Shown here piece by piece: positions 1 through 11,430 of a stretch of DNA of 64,000 nt (its first letter is position 1; the number at the start of each line of letters is the position of its first letter). This stretch comes from Gallionellaceae bacterium (GTDB lineage: Bacteria; Pseudomonadota; Gammaproteobacteria; Burkholderiales; Gallionellaceae). The notes beneath the pieces were generated by a model. That model was not told the origin of the DNA, did no database searches, and worked only from the letters and a program-made list of their open reading frames with translations. A program made the translations under genes and the position numbers. The DNA is taken from contig JAVBYO010000015.1 of assembly GCA_030823955.1 (NCBI GenBank), forward strand, positions 38,120 to 102,119. Direction: 5' to 3'.

Positions 1-308
1 CCTCGGTGTCGCTGGGTACCTCGTCGGAGACCGCACAGGCCGAGATCGCCAAACTGGATGCCGACATCGCCGCAGTGACATCACTGCGTTCCGCATTCGG
101 TGCGGCACAGAGCCGTTTTGAGACCTCGATCGCCAACTTGCAGATCGCATCCGAGAACCAGTCTTCTTCGCGCAGTCGCATCATGGACACCGACTATGCG
201 GCAGAGACCTCGGCGCTCACCCGTTCCCAGATCCTGCAGCAGACCGGTACCGCGATGGCGGCACAGGCCAACCAGTCGCCGAACTCGGTATTGAGCTTGC
301 TGCGTTAA
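1..308 (+). CDS. Flagellin, C-terminal part (5' end outside window)
   Basis: Only the last ~100 residues are present, entering the window already in frame; the GTG at 6 is an internal Val codon, not a start. The visible part is the conserved flagellin D0/D1 C-terminal helix region: SRSRIMDTDYAAETSALTRS, then a heptad-like stretch ending NSVLSLLR. It aligns almost residue for residue with the end of the complete flagellin at 42403-43215, so the two are paralogues. Flagellin is exported by the flagellar type III apparatus and polymerises into the filament, the C-terminal helix packing in the inner core. A strong terminator follows directly. Family certain; full length unknown. Confidence 0.93.
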   Translation, partial: SVSLGTSSETAQAEIAKLDADIAAVTSLRSAFGAAQSRFETSIANLQIASENQSSSRSRIMDTDYAAETSALTRSQILQQTGTAMAAQANQSPNSVLSLLR

Positions 309-332
309 CGCGAGAGAGAAATACCGGCCAAT

Positions 333-362
333 AAAAAAGCTTGCGTCAACGCAAGCTTTTTT
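333..362. terminator. Bidirectional intrinsic terminator between flagellin and pgm
   Basis: A perfect inverted repeat has arms AAAAAAGCTTGCG (333-345) and CGCAAGCTTTTTT (350-362) around a TCAA loop. The A-run on one side and T-run on the other let it end transcription of the flagellin gene (+) and of the converging pgm gene (-). Confidence 0.88.
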
Positions 363-383
363 CATTCCGGGCCGGATGCCGGA

Positions 384-2027
<1,644 letters not shown>

Positions 2028-2142
2028 TCATTTAGGTTCTGCGGGCATCATAACATCGCATTCGGATGAATTTTGTTACCCGCGTGTTGCGGGTGGCGAA
2101 TGTGCGGGATAATCCGCGTCATTAAACGGATGAATCCCTTTC

Positions 2143-3987
2143 ATGAGCCACGGCAACGCCCACCACATTCTGCGTGACACCTTCGGTTACACCGCCTTTC
2201 ACGGCGCACAGCAGGCCATCGTCGAACATGTCGTGGCAGGCGGTGATGCGCTGGTACTGATGCCGACCGGCGGCGGCAAATCACTGTGTTACCAACTCCC
2301 CGCTTTGCTGCGCGCAGGTGTCGGCATCGTGGTGTCGCCGTTGATCGCGCTGATGCAGGACCAGGTGGACGCGCTCAAACAGCTCGGGGTGTCGGCTGCT
2401 TTTTTGAATTCCAGTCTCGATGCCGGTGCGGCGCGCGAGGTATACCGCCAAATACACCGTGGTGAACTGAAGCTGCTGTATGTCGCACCGGAACGGTTGA
2501 TGACGGAAGGTTTTCTGGAGCTGTTGGAGGGGCTGGAACAGGACAACAACATCGCCCTGTTCGCTATCGACGAAGCCCACTGCGTGTCGCAATGGGGGCA
2601 CGACTTCCGCCCCGAATACCGCGCACTCACGGTGTTGCACGAACGTTTCCCCAATGTGCCGCGTATCGCGCTCACCGCCACCGCCGATGCGCCGACGCGC
2701 AGAGAGATCATCGAGCGGCTGGCGCTGGAGCAGGCGCAGCAGTTCGTCTCCAGCTTCGACCGCCCCAATATCCGCTATCGTGTCGCGCTCAAAGACAACG
2801 CACGCAAACAACTGCAAAGTTTCCTCGAAAGCGAACATCCCGACGACGCGGGTATCGTTTATTGCCTGTCACGCAAGAAGGTGGAAGAGACCGCCGCGTG
2901 GCTGAAAGAGCAGGGTTGGGATGCCTTGCCTTATCACGCGGGACTGGATGCCGCAGTGCGCAGCAAGAACCAGAAAAAATTCCTGCGCGAAGAAGGCGTC
3001 ATCATGGTCGCCACCGTCGCGTTCGGCATGGGCATCGACAAGCCCAACGTGCGCTTCGTTGCCCATCTCGATCTGCCCAAGAGTATGGAAGGTTATTATC
3101 AGGAGACGGGCCGCGCGGGCCGTGACGGTCTGCCCGCGAATGCGTGGATGGCTTACGGCTTGGGCGATGTGGTGTCGATGCGGCAGATGTTGCTGTCCGG
3201 TGATGCGCCCGAAGAACGCAAGCGCGTCGAATTGCAAAAACTGGATGCTCTGTTGGGTTTTTGCGAATCCACTGCATGCCGCCACCAGACCATCCTGCGT
3301 TATTTCGGCGAGGAGCATCCCGGTGACTGCGGTCAGTGCGACAACTGCCTGGCGCCGGTGGATACCTGGGATGCCACCGAGGCCGCGCGTATGGCGCTGT
3401 CCTGCGTGTACCGCACCGGACAACGCTTCGGTGTCGCGCACCTCATCGACGTGTTGCTGGGCAAGGCCACACCCAAGGTCGAGCAATTCAATCACCAGCA
3501 ACTTAGCACCTTCGGCATCGGCAAAGACTTGGTGCAGCAGCAATGGAGCAGCGTCTACCGCCAACTGGTTGCCGCCGGATTCATCAGCGTGGACATGGAA
3601 GCCTACGGTGGCTTGAAGCTCACCGAAACCTCCCGCCCCGTGCTGCGCGGCGAACAGGAAGTGTGGCTGCGGCGCGATGCCGACCCCGCCCAGCGCAAAT
3701 CCAGCAAAGCCGAACGCGGCTCGCGTATGCGCGAAGCCTTCGCCGGAGCCAACGAAGATCCGCTGTGGCAGGCGCTCAAGGCCAAGCGCATGGAACTTGC
3801 GCGCGAACAGGGCGTGCCTCCCTATGTCATCTTCCACGACAGTACCCTGCTGGAGATGCTGAACCAGAAGCCGCACACGCTGGATGAAATGGGGCGCATC
3901 AGCGGCGTGGGGCAGGCCAAACTGGCGAAGTACGGCGATGCCTTCTTGCAGGTGGTGGAGGATGTGGCGAACGGGGTGGCAACCTAG
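2143..3987 (+). CDS. recQ: ATP-dependent DNA helicase RecQ
   Basis: 3'-5' superfamily 2 helicase of RecF-pathway recombination and stalled-fork processing. The 614 residues carry Walker A PTGGGKS (41-47), the DEAH box (143-146), SALTATA-like motif III (ALTATAD), the arginine-finger motif [12 protein letters not shown], the RecQ-Ct zinc module (cysteines near 373-402, with CGQCDNC), a winged helix, and an HRDC domain in the last ~80 residues. The ATG gives the start family members normally have. A GATAAT hexamer at 2108-2113 could be its -10 box, but the -35 is unclear, and a small hairpin (2078-2094) lies between it and pgm. Confidence 0.95.
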   Translation: MSHGNAHHILRDTFGYTAFHGAQQAIVEHVVAGGDALVLMPTGGGKSLCYQLPALLRAGVGIVVSPLIALMQDQVDALKQLGVSAAFLNSSLDAGAAREVYRQIHRGELKLLYVAPERLMTEGFLELLEGLEQDNNIALFAIDEAHCVSQWGHDFRPEYRALTVLHERFPNVPRIALTATADAPTRREIIERLALEQAQQFVSSFDRPNIRYRVALKDNARKQLQSFLESEHPDDAGIVYCLSRKKVEETAAWLKEQGWDALPYHAGLDAAVRSKNQKKFLREEGVIMVATVAFGMGIDKPNVRFVAHLDLPKSMEGYYQETGRAGRDGLPANAWMAYGLGDVVSMRQMLLSGDAPEERKRVELQKLDALLGFCESTACRHQTILRYFGEEHPGDCGQCDNCLAPVDTWDATEAARMALSCVYRTGQRFGVAHLIDVLLGKATPKVEQFNHQQLSTFGIGKDLVQQQWSSVYRQLVAAGFISVDMEAYGGLKLTETSRPVLRGEQEVWLRRDADPAQRKSSKAERGSRMREAFAGANEDPLWQALKAKRMELAREQGVPPYVIFHDSTLLEMLNQKPHTLDEMGRISGVGQAKLAKYGDAFLQVVEDVANGVAT

Positions 3988-4133
3988 TAGCGGTTGAGTG
4001 CAGTTCGGTAGCGCACAGATTTTCTGTACAACTTGAAAGGGTATTCTGGGCTATCATGCGTCCAGCCATTCGGTCCATTCAGAATATGTATGAGTAATCT
4101 GTCCCAACACACGAGTTACTTGCATTTGCTGAA

Positions 4134-7100
4134 ATGAAAACGCTCTTCACAATCCGCACACAATTATTTGCACTGGTGATGGCCATTGCTTTGCCCATGG
4201 TCGGCATCCTGGTGTACACCATCTACGACAATGCACAGCAGCGCATCGTCGAAGCCAAGTTAACGGCGCATATGCTGGCCGCATCGGCCGCAGCCGATGT
4301 CAATCGTGTGCTGCTCTCCAATCGCGATTTTCTGGTGCAGATGGCCAAGCGTCCGCTGATCCGCAAGATGGACGCGCGCAACTGCGACAAAGTGCTGTGG
4401 GACTTCCGCGAGTTATTCCCGAAATCCGCGAACATGACGGTCATCGACATGCAGGGCACGGCGATCTGCTCAGCCGTGCCCCAGCCGGGCGGCAAACCGG
4501 TCTCGGTGGCCCAGGCACCGTGGTTCAAGAAATCGCTGACCACCGACGGCTTCGTGGTGAGCGACCCGTTCTTCGGCCCGATCACCGGACGCTGGGTGAC
4601 GGTGTTGACCTACCCCGTCCGTGATGAACATGGGCGCAAGATAGGTTTTCTCGGTCTGCCGCTCGACCTCGCCTTGTACGAACCCAATCTGACCAATGTG
4701 CCGATGATCCCGGAGACCGCCATCGGCATCGTGGCGCGGGACGGGACGTTCGTGTGGCGCAATCTCGATACCGAAAAGTGGGTGGGCCAGAAGCGCAGCG
4801 AGAACAAGGCGCTGCAGAAACTGTTGACCGGGGTCGAAGGCGAGATGGAGGGGATAGACGCTGTCCAGCGGATATACCACGTCGATCAGGCCGACACGTC
4901 CGGCTGGCTGGTATATGCGGGTATCCCCACCAGTCATGTCTATGCGCGGCTCTATGCGGCGTTATACAAGAACATCATGCTCGGTTTCGTCAGTCTGCTG
5001 TTCATCCTCGGCATCGCCTGGTTGATCGCACGCCAGATATCGCGCCCGATCGGCGCTCTTGCCACGACCTCGCGCGCCATCCGGCAAGGACGCGAAGATG
5101 CCCGTGCCGAGATGGACGGCCCGCCGGAGATCAGGGAGGTGGCGCAGGAATTCAACGAGATGCTCAATGTGCGCCTGCGGGCGACCGCCGCATTGCGCGC
5201 GAGTGAGGCGAAACTTTCCGAGGCATTGAAGATCGCGCGTATGGCTCACTGGGAATACGAGGTGGTCAGCGACGAGTTCATCCTCAACGACCAGTATTAC
5301 TCGTTGCATCACACCACCGCAGAGCAGATGGGAGGTTATCGTCTGTCTTCGGCAGATTTCGCGCTACGTTTGGTGCATCCCGAGGATGCCCGCTTGGTGG
5401 CGGAGCACATCCAGCACGCCTTGCATACGGATGTCGGCGCTTTGCTGCAAGTCGAAGTGCGCATCATGTGCGCAGACGGAGAGGCGCGCTGGGTGCATGT
5501 GAGTTACAAGGTTGAAAAAGATGGTCAGGGCGTCACACTCAGACTGGTTGGTGCTATGCAGGACATCGCCGAGCGCAAACTTGCCGAGCAGAACCAGAAA
5601 CGGCTGAATCGCGCGCTCAAACTGCTGAGTGATTGCAATATGGCACTGGTGCATGCGACCGGGGAACATGCCCTGTTGTCCGAGATATGCCGCCTGATAG
5701 TCGAGCAAGGAGGTTATCGCATGGCATGGGTGGGATATGCCGAACATGATGCGGAGAAAACCGTGCGCCCGGTGGCGCATTGGGGCGATGACAAGGGATA
5801 TCTGAACGGTGTAGGCATCAGTTGGGCAGATACGGAGCATGGGCGCGGCCCGACGGGGATGGCGATCAGAACCGGACAGACTGACATCAATCAGGATTAT
5901 CAGACCAATCCGCACATGGTGCTGTGGCGCGAGGCGGCGCTGGCCTGCGGATACCGCTCCAGCATTTCACTGCCGCTGAGAAACAAGGGGCATGTACTGG
6001 GGGCACTCACCATCTATGCCGCCGAGACTGCCGCCTTTGTCGCGGAAGAGGTCACGCTGCTGGAAGAGCTGGCCAACGATCTGGCTTACGGTATCGAAAC
6101 TTTGCGCACGCGCATCGAACATGCCGAAGCGGAAAAGAAACTGGAGTTCCTAGCGCATCACGACATGCTCACCGGCCTGCCCAACCGCCTGTTGCTGCGT
6201 GATCGCTACGAACAGGCGGTCGCGCAGGCGGATCGCGCGCATTCCGGCGTGGCGGTGTTGTTCCTCGATCTGGACAACTTCAAACAGGTGAACGATACAC
6301 TCGGCCACACCTACGGCGACAAGCTGCTGGTGCGGGTGGTCGAGCGTCTGCGCAGTTGCCTGCGCGACGGCGATACCATCAGCCGCCAGGGCGGCGACGA
6401 GTTCGTCATCCTGTTGCCCAATCTGCGCGACCTTGCCGTGATCAGCGGCATCGCACAGCAGATCGTCGAGACGTTTTCCGCGCCATTCGAGATCGACGCC
6501 TATTCGATCAACACCACCTTCAGTATCGGGGTGAGTTTGTACCCGGACGACGGCAAGGAGTTCGATATGCTGCTGCGCAACGCCGATACCGCGCTGTATC
6601 AAGCGAAAGATAGCGGGCGCGACACCTACCGTTTCTTCTCCGAGAAGATGAATATGGATGCGCAGGAGCAGTTGCAACTGCAAGGGCAATTGCGCAACGC
6701 GGTGAAGAATCAGGAATTCATCCTGCACTATCAGCCGCAGATGGATATCGTCGGCGGGCGTCTCATCGGCGCGGAAGCTTTGGTGCGCTGGCAGCATCCA
6801 GAGCTCGGACTGATCCCGCCCGGCAAATTCATCCCGCTGGCGGAGCGTAGCGGCCTTGTCATTCCGATGGGTGACTGGGTGCTCAACGAGGCGTGCCGTC
6901 AGGCGCAGGAGTGGCGCGAGAAAGGCCATGCTCTGGTGATGGCGGTCAATCTCTCCGCGCTACAGTTCAAACGCGGCAACCTGCTTGAGACCGTCTCTCA
7001 CGCGCTGAAACGTTCCGGTCTGCCGGCGGAGATGCTGGAGTTGGAGCTGACCGAATCCATCCTGCTGCAAGATGTCGATGCCGCGATCAAGACGTTGCAC

Positions 7101-7427
7101 AGTCTGCGCGATATGGGAGTCAAACTCTCCATCGACGATTTCGGCACGGGTTATTCCAGCCTCTCCTACCTGAAGCGTTTGGCGGTGAACAAACTCAAGA
7201 TCGACCAGTCCTTTGTGCGCGATCTGGCCGAGGCTTCCGACTCTGCTGCCATCGTGCGAGCCATCATCCAACTCGGTCATACCCTGCAACTGACCGTTAT
7301 CGCAGAAGGCGTGGAGACCGATGCGCAACTCGCTTTCCTGCGCAACTACGGCTGTGATGAGGCGCAAGGGTATCTGTACAGCCGCCCGGTCCCCGCCGAG
7401 CAATTCGCGGAGTTATTGAAGAAATGA
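4134..7427 (+). CDS. Membrane dCache-HAMP-PAS-GAF-GGDEF-EAL c-di-GMP signalling protein
   Basis: 1097-residue sensor predicted to make and/or degrade cyclic di-GMP. Order: transmembrane helix ~11-32, periplasmic Cache-type sensor ~35-275, second transmembrane helix ~280-299, HAMP ~300-350, PAS/PAC ~365-480, GAF ~495-655, GGDEF ~665-830 and EAL ~845-1095. The GGDEF motif is intact at 753-757 and preceded by an RDGD inhibitory site five residues upstream; the EAL motif is intact at 881-883, and DDFGTGYSSLSYLKRL completes the phosphodiesterase signature. Both halves therefore look active, and which dominates cannot be told from sequence. Its stop codon overlaps the start of the porin gene (ATGA), so the two are probably translated together. 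Confidence 0.93.
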   Translation: MKTLFTIRTQLFALVMAIALPMVGILVYTIYDNAQQRIVEAKLTAHMLAASAAADVNRVLLSNRDFLVQMAKRPLIRKMDARNCDKVLWDFRELFPKSANMTVIDMQGTAICSAVPQPGGKPVSVAQAPWFKKSLTTDGFVVSDPFFGPITGRWVTVLTYPVRDEHGRKIGFLGLPLDLALYEPNLTNVPMIPETAIGIVARDGTFVWRNLDTEKWVGQKRSENKALQKLLTGVEGEMEGIDAVQRIYHVDQADTSGWLVYAGIPTSHVYARLYAALYKNIMLGFVSLLFILGIAWLIARQISRPIGALATTSRAIRQGREDARAEMDGPPEIREVAQEFNEMLNVRLRATAALRASEAKLSEALKIARMAHWEYEVVSDEFILNDQYYSLHHTTAEQMGGYRLSSADFALRLVHPEDARLVAEHIQHALHTDVGALLQVEVRIMCADGEARWVHVSYKVEKDGQGVTLRLVGAMQDIAERKLAEQNQKRLNRALKLLSDCNMALVHATGEHALLSEICRLIVEQGGYRMAWVGYAEHDAEKTVRPVAHWGDDKGYLNGVGISWADTEHGRGPTGMAIRTGQTDINQDYQTNPHMVLWREAALACGYRSSISLPLRNKGHVLGALTIYAAETAAFVAEEVTLLEELANDLAYGIETLRTRIEHAEAEKKLEFLAHHDMLTGLPNRLLLRDRYEQAVAQADRAHSGVAVLFLDLDNFKQVNDTLGHTYGDKLLVRVVERLRSCLRDGDTISRQGGDEFVILLPNLRDLAVISGIAQQIVETFSAPFEIDAYSINTTFSIGVSLYPDDGKEFDMLLRNADTALYQAKDSGRDTYRFFSEKMNMDAQEQLQLQGQLRNAVKNQEFILHYQPQMDIVGGRLIGAEALVRWQHPELGLIPPGKFIPLAERSGLVIPMGDWVLNEACRQAQEWREKGHALVMAVNLSALQFKRGNLLETVSHALKRSGLPAEMLELELTESILLQDVDAAIKTLHSLRDMGVKLSIDDFGTGYSSLSYLKRLAVNKLKIDQSFVRDLAEASDSAAIVRAIIQLGHTLQLTVIAEGVETDAQLAFLRNYGCDEAQGYLYSRPVPAEQFAELLKK

Positions 7428-8725
7428 TGCCGACCTTACACATGACCCGCTGCTTATTCTGTCTGTTGTTTGCTGTCTCCTGTCCGGCACAGGCGAGCAA
7501 CTGGTTGCAGTTGCAAGGCAACGAACCAGCCGGTGCCGCGGCGCTCAGGGTGCAGGGTTTCGTGCAACCGAGTTACACCTACATCGACGCGGGGCCGATC
7601 AGCGGTTTGCAGGGTGCCTCCGCCGCGCATAACGGCAAATATTCCACGCTCAATCTCAATTGGCCCGAGTTGCAACAGGCGCAGCAGTTTCAGGTGATAC
7701 GTGCCGGTCTGGGCGCGCGCGGGCGGCTCAGCGAAGAGATCAATTATTTTCTCGCACTGGACGCGGGCCAGAACGGCGTCAACTATTATCACAAGGCCTC
7801 CCTCTCCGACGCCTCGCTGACCTTCAACCAGATACGCGGCGCACGGGTTCGGGCGGGGCTGTTCAAGTTGCCGACCAGCGAAGAGGCGCTGCTGGCCATC
7901 AACGTGTCTTATCCCTACGTGTATAACTCCAATGCCGTGTTGTACATGCTGGTCGGCCTGCCCGTCGAAGCGAGCGGCGTGGTCAGCCGTAACGGCGCTT
8001 CCGCAGCCAGATTGTCCAGCGGCTTCTCCGGCTTCCGCGATTGGGGCGTGCAGGTCTACGACTGGTTCGAACGCGGCCAGTGGGAATACTCCTATGCCGC
8101 GATGGTTTCCAACGGTGCGGCCATCGACACGCCGGGCGACAACGATAGCCGCAAGGATCTGACACTGCGTCTACAGGCTTCCTACCTGCTCGGCGGGCAA
8201 GGCCCCAACCGTCAGGATGTCAGCACCTTCGTGTGGCGTCAGTCCGGTGCCCGACAGTTCGGGACGGAACACTACGACATGGTGCGCGAAGGGCTGGGGA
8301 TGAAATACCTGCAAGGTGCACATCGCGTCACGGCGGAGTATCTGCGCGCCAGCGGCATGGTGGTGGGCGGACAGACACCGCCCTTCGTCGGTCAGGTGTT
8401 TGCAGTCGGAGTGAACGAAAAGGCCGCCGGTGGATATGTCGAAGGCGGCTGGCGTTTCCAGCCCAAATGGGAAGCCAACCTGCGTTACGACTATCTCGAC
8501 TTCATGACCGAGACCGCCGCCAACGAACGCGAGTTCGCCACCACCACGCTGGGGCTCCAATATTTCATCGATCCCGCGACACGCGCCATCTTCAATTACG
8601 AGCGCCGCAACATGAAAGTCACCAGCCCGCTGGCCATCGCAGCGGGGGCGGCACGCAACAACGCCCTCACCATCGCCGACGATCTGGGCGACCGCATCAG
8701 CCTGCAACTTACCTGGTCGTTCTGA
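7424..8725 (+). CDS. Outer-membrane porin, phosphate-selective porin O/P-like
   Basis: 433 residues: a cleavable signal peptide (cut probably after AQA, about residue 25), then alternating beta-strand sequence rich in aromatic girdle residues and a terminal Phe (QLTWSF), the mark of BAM-assembled outer-membrane barrels. The stretch around GARGRLSEEINYFLALDAG and the AGLFKLP segment resemble OprP/OprO-type porins; substrate selectivity cannot be read. It starts inside the stop codon of the GGDEF-EAL gene (4-nt overlap), which suggests co-translation and a link between c-di-GMP signalling and envelope permeability. Other barrel families of similar size remain possible. Confidence 0.75.
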   Translation: MMPTLHMTRCLFCLLFAVSCPAQASNWLQLQGNEPAGAAALRVQGFVQPSYTYIDAGPISGLQGASAAHNGKYSTLNLNWPELQQAQQFQVIRAGLGARGRLSEEINYFLALDAGQNGVNYYHKASLSDASLTFNQIRGARVRAGLFKLPTSEEALLAINVSYPYVYNSNAVLYMLVGLPVEASGVVSRNGASAARLSSGFSGFRDWGVQVYDWFERGQWEYSYAAMVSNGAAIDTPGDNDSRKDLTLRLQASYLLGGQGPNRQDVSTFVWRQSGARQFGTEHYDMVREGLGMKYLQGAHRVTAEYLRASGMVVGGQTPPFVGQVFAVGVNEKAAGGYVEGGWRFQPKWEANLRYDYLDFMTETAANEREFATTTLGLQYFIDPATRAIFNYERRNMKVTSPLAIAAGAARNNALTIADDLGDRISLQLTWSF

Positions 8726-8857
8726 TCGCCCCTCATGCCCGACCCTGCTCCCGCCTGAAGGGGTAGGGCGTATTTGGTTTTCGAGATTGAACCCTCGCGC
8801 CAGTTGAGGCAAGATGCGCACCTTGTATTTCGTATAACCAACACAAAGAGAAGAAAC

Positions 8858-9562
8858 ATGGGCGCACAGTGGAAAGCCAGACACAAAGAGATCGCAGCGA
8901 ACGCAAAGGGTAAGATCTTCGGCAAACTTGCCAAAGAGATCATGGTGGCCGCCAAAGGCGGTGCCGATCCCGATTCCAATTCGCGCCTGCGCCTCGTGAT
9001 CGAGCAGGCCAAAAAAGCCTCCATGCCCAAAGACACTTTGGATCGCGCCATCAAGAAAGGTGCCGGCCTGCTCGACGGCGGCGCGCAACTGGAGCGTCTG
9101 GTCTATGAAGGTTTCGCCCCGCACCGCGTGCCGGTCATCGTCGAATGCCTGTCCGACAACATTAACCGCACCAAGTCCAGCATGAACGTGTTGTTCCGCA
9201 AAGGCCAGCTCGGCGCGGAAGGTTCCGTGTCATGGGACTTCAGTTATGTCGGCATGATCGAGGCCACACCGAACAGCAAGGATGCCGACCCGGAAGTCGC
9301 CGCTATCGAAGCGGGCGCGCAAGACCTCGAACCGTCCGAGGAAGGTGCCACACTGTTCATCACCGACACCACCGATCTGGATGCCGTGTGCAAGGCCCTG
9401 CCTGCGCAGGGTTTCACCGTGGTTTCCGCACAACTCGGCTACCGCCCGAAGAATCCCGTCACCATCAGCGACGCAACCGAACTCGAAGAGGTGCAAGCCT
9501 TTCTCGAAGCCATCGACGGCGATGACGATGTGCAGAATGTATATGTGGGATTGGCGGGCTGA
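8858..9562 (+). CDS. YebC/PmpR family protein, YeeN-type paralogue
   Basis: 234 residues. The ATG at 8858 was chosen because the family opens with [23 protein letters not shown] sequence and an AAGAGAAG ribosome site lies just upstream; a longer reading from 8774 would add 28 unrelated residues. It has the three-domain TACO1/YebC layout: basic N-terminal helices, the central RYEGFAP-type region (here [12 protein letters not shown]), and an acidic C-terminus ending [15 protein letters not shown]. YebC proteins bind DNA, and recent work links them to ribosomes and relief of polyproline stalling. The window also encodes the canonical YebC at 56003-56728, so this is the second, divergent copy. 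Downstream membrane protein gene overlaps by 1 nt. Confidence 0.88.
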   Translation: MGAQWKARHKEIAANAKGKIFGKLAKEIMVAAKGGADPDSNSRLRLVIEQAKKASMPKDTLDRAIKKGAGLLDGGAQLERLVYEGFAPHRVPVIVECLSDNINRTKSSMNVLFRKGQLGAEGSVSWDFSYVGMIEATPNSKDADPEVAAIEAGAQDLEPSEEGATLFITDTTDLDAVCKALPAQGFTVVSAQLGYRPKNPVTISDATELEEVQAFLEAIDGDDDVQNVYVGLAG

Positions 9563-9915
9563 TGCCTGAACGTGCCTTGCCCCCGGCGGGCGCGATGAAC
9601 AGGCATCGCATCATCCTCGGCTGGCTGTTTTTCGCGGTCGCCGTGCTGATCTCAGTGGTGGTGGTATTCACCCTGCGCAACTACTTTGGCAATGCAGGCA
9701 CGCCGCAGGCCGAACACATCGTCAGGGTCGCGTTGCTGGTGGCGGCGCTGTTCGCTCTGGCAGGGTTGTCGCTGCTGATCGATTTCCGTTATGCGACGTG
9801 GATATGTCTGCCGTTCTCGGCGGTCATTCTGTTCTCGTTCCCTGTCGGCACCATCCTCGGCGTTTATTACGGCTGGTATCACTGGCAGCGTTACTACGCG
9901 CGCAAAGCGCAATAG
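9562..9915 (+). CDS. Small membrane protein of unknown function
   Basis: 117 residues with three hydrophobic segments, roughly 15-40, 53-73 and 77-101, separated by short charged loops (RNYFGNAGTPQAEH, DFRYAT) and ending in a basic tail HWQRYYARKAQ. No family recognised. The start overlaps the final base of the YebC-paralogue stop codon (TGATG), so it is likely translated by reinitiation in the same transcript. It converges with the outer-membrane protein gene that ends two bases away on the other strand. Confidence 0.7.
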   Translation: MPERALPPAGAMNRHRIILGWLFFAVAVLISVVVVFTLRNYFGNAGTPQAEHIVRVALLVAALFALAGLSLLIDFRYATWICLPFSAVILFSFPVGTILGVYYGWYHWQRYYARKAQ

Positions 9916-9916
9916 T

Positions 9917-10669
9917 TTAAAAGCCGAAGCGGTAGGCCACTCCCGCGCCATAAGCTTCCAGCGAAGTACGCTCGCTGCCTTGCGGGAGCACGATCTTTCC
10001 GGTGATATACAGGTTCCAGTGGTCGATCTGAAATTGCCAGTTGACTGCCTGATACACCGCCAGCGTTGTAGCGGAAGAGCCGACATCGTGGATCGTGCCG
10101 CCGAACGATGCCGTTCCCGAGCCTTGGAACAGAGCCGGGCCGATGCCGTAACCCAATTTCCAGTAGATGTCCCGTCCCGGATACAGCGGCCCCATCTTCA
10201 TGAACAGCGTCGGCGCGAGGCCGAGATATCCGCCGCTCACCCGCGTGCCGATATCCTGTCCGCGAAAAGCCGAATTGACCAACTGGTAGCGGGTGTCGAA
10301 TACACTTGCCGATGCGTTGATGTCCCAACCGATGATGGCACCGCCGAGCGGCAGCGTCCATGAGTGCAGGATCTTCTCTTTGCTGTTGAGTTCCAATATC
10401 GGACTCGGTGCGCCGTTGTCGGTGATCTGTGCGTTCGCCGCCGCGCCGCTGTGGGTGGATTTGTAAGTCACCTGCAGATAGGCCAGTCCAACAGTGAAAG
10501 ACTTCTCATCCAGTTTCATGAGTGCCTGATCGAGCAATCCCAGCGACGCGGGCTCTGCTGTTGGTGACGCGCCTGCGGTCGTCTCCGCCGCCGCGCTGAA
10601 CGCGGCCATCATCCCTGTCGCGAGCAGCGCCGTGACACCTGATCGTATTGCTGTGCTGAGATTCATCAT
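9917..10669 (-). CDS. Putative outer-membrane beta-barrel protein (unknown function)
   Basis: 250 residues with an N-terminal signal peptide (cleavage probably after SAAA, about residue 27), then beta-rich amphipathic stretches and the terminal sequence VAYRFGF, a C-terminal Phe signature of outer-membrane barrels. I do not recognise the family; repeated aromatic-Gly patterns such as VSGGYLGLAPTLF and WKLGYGIGPALF fit a small 8-12 strand barrel. It is the downstream member of a pair with 10679-11200, separated by 9 nt, both encoding barrel-like exported proteins. Substrate or partner unknown. Confidence 0.6.
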   Translation of the reverse strand: MMNLSTAIRSGVTALLATGMMAAFSAAAETTAGASPTAEPASLGLLDQALMKLDEKSFTVGLAYLQVTYKSTHSGAAANAQITDNGAPSPILELNSKEKILHSWTLPLGGAIIGWDINASASVFDTRYQLVNSAFRGQDIGTRVSGGYLGLAPTLFMKMGPLYPGRDIYWKLGYGIGPALFQGSGTASFGGTIHDVGSSATTLAVYQAVNWQFQIDHWNLYITGKIVLPQGSERTSLEAYGAGVAYRFGF

Positions 10670-10678
10670 GTCTCTCCT

Positions 10679-11200
10679 TTAGTGCCAGCGATACGTCAGG
10701 TGCACACGCAAGGCATTGCGCTGGGTACCCCGTATATAGGTTGATTCGAACAGATCGGCCTGTGCCTGTGCGCCCCATCCATTCGGTTTCTCGAAACCCG
10801 CTGTCAGTCCGCCGCTCAAGCCGTATGCGCTGTTCTGCACCGTGCCGTTGTCGATGATGAGGCGGTCGTGTTCGAAGGCATGGACGCCGATGAACCAGTC
10901 GCCCTGCCAGCGGCGCAGGGCGATGCCGGCCAGCCCGTCGGTGATCGTTCTGGAATAGGTGTCCCGTTCTGCGGAGATCATCAGGTAAGGGGAGAGTGAC
11001 CAGTTCGGGGCGATGACGAACAGCGCATCCACGCCCAAACTCAGGCCGTTGCTGGTGACACTATCCTCGCTGGCGCCGATCACGCCAAGGTAGATCCCCA
11101 TGCCGTTCTGCGGTGCGGCGGCAAGCCCACCGGAAAAGAACAACGTCGCCGGAATGAAGCAGAGGTACAAGTACGTTCGTATCTTATCCATCATCGTCAC
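10679..11200 (-). CDS. Putative small outer-membrane beta-barrel protein (unknown function)
   Basis: 173 residues. Signal peptide of ~28 residues (hydrophobic core CFIPATLFFSGG, cleavage near AAA), then beta-strand-like sequence with regular Gly and aromatics (GMGIYLGVIG, LRVHLTYRWH at the end). Size and pattern suggest an eight-stranded barrel of the OmpW/OmpX size class, but I cannot assign a family. First gene of a two-gene minus-strand operon with 9917-10669, divergent from the EamA gene at 11515. Confidence 0.55.
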   Translation of the reverse strand: MTMMDKIRTYLYLCFIPATLFFSGGLAAAPQNGMGIYLGVIGASEDSVTSNGLSLGVDALFVIAPNWSLSPYLMISAERDTYSRTITDGLAGIALRRWQGDWFIGVHAFEHDRLIIDNGTVQNSAYGLSGGLTAGFEKPNGWGAQAQADLFESTYIRGTQRNALRVHLTYRWH

Positions 11201-11301
11201 TCCCCTGGGTTGCGATCTTGAGATAGACGCGTGCTCCTCGGCGTCGTGGTCATTATGCGCTTCCCCTTATGGCGTGTGCACGATTTGTTTTTGCACAAAG
11301 A

Positions 11302-11330
11302 TTGACGCGTTTATTGCGCCCCCGTATATT
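11302..11330 (+). promoter_or_regulatory. Sigma70-type promoter for EamA leader 1
   Basis: TTGACG (11302-11307), a 17-nt spacer, and TATATT (11325-11330). Both hexamers are near consensus and spacing is ideal. Predicted transcription start is about 11337-11338, coinciding with the ATG of the short ORF that follows. Confidence 0.75.
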
Positions 11331-11337
11331 CCTGCCC

Positions 11338-11430
11338 ATGCAAACGCAATTCATCTCTGCCGATTTCATCATCGCCAAGCGACTGTGGCTAGCCCTGCTA
11401 GCCCACTGCCGCAGCGCGCTCCTGTTCTAA
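11338..11430 (+). CDS. Possible leader peptide (30 aa), leaderless uORF upstream of EamA gene
   Basis: ATG lies 7 nt after the -10 box, so it sits at about +1 and would be translated without a ribosome-binding site. The 30-residue product is Leu-rich towards its end (LWLALLAH, then ALLF) and the ORF contains an inverted repeat GTGGCTAGC/GCTAGCCCAC (11385-11404). A T6 run follows the stop after 4 nt. It could simply be untranslated leader; the main support is the matching layout upstream of the other EamA gene at 36323. Confidence 0.3.
   Translation: MQTQFISADFIIAKRLWLALLAHCRSALLF

Noticed and set aside
2033..2113. Clear promoter for recQ
   Set aside because: GATAAT is present, but the only -35 candidate is at 15-nt spacing and overlaps a hairpin, so no firm call was made.
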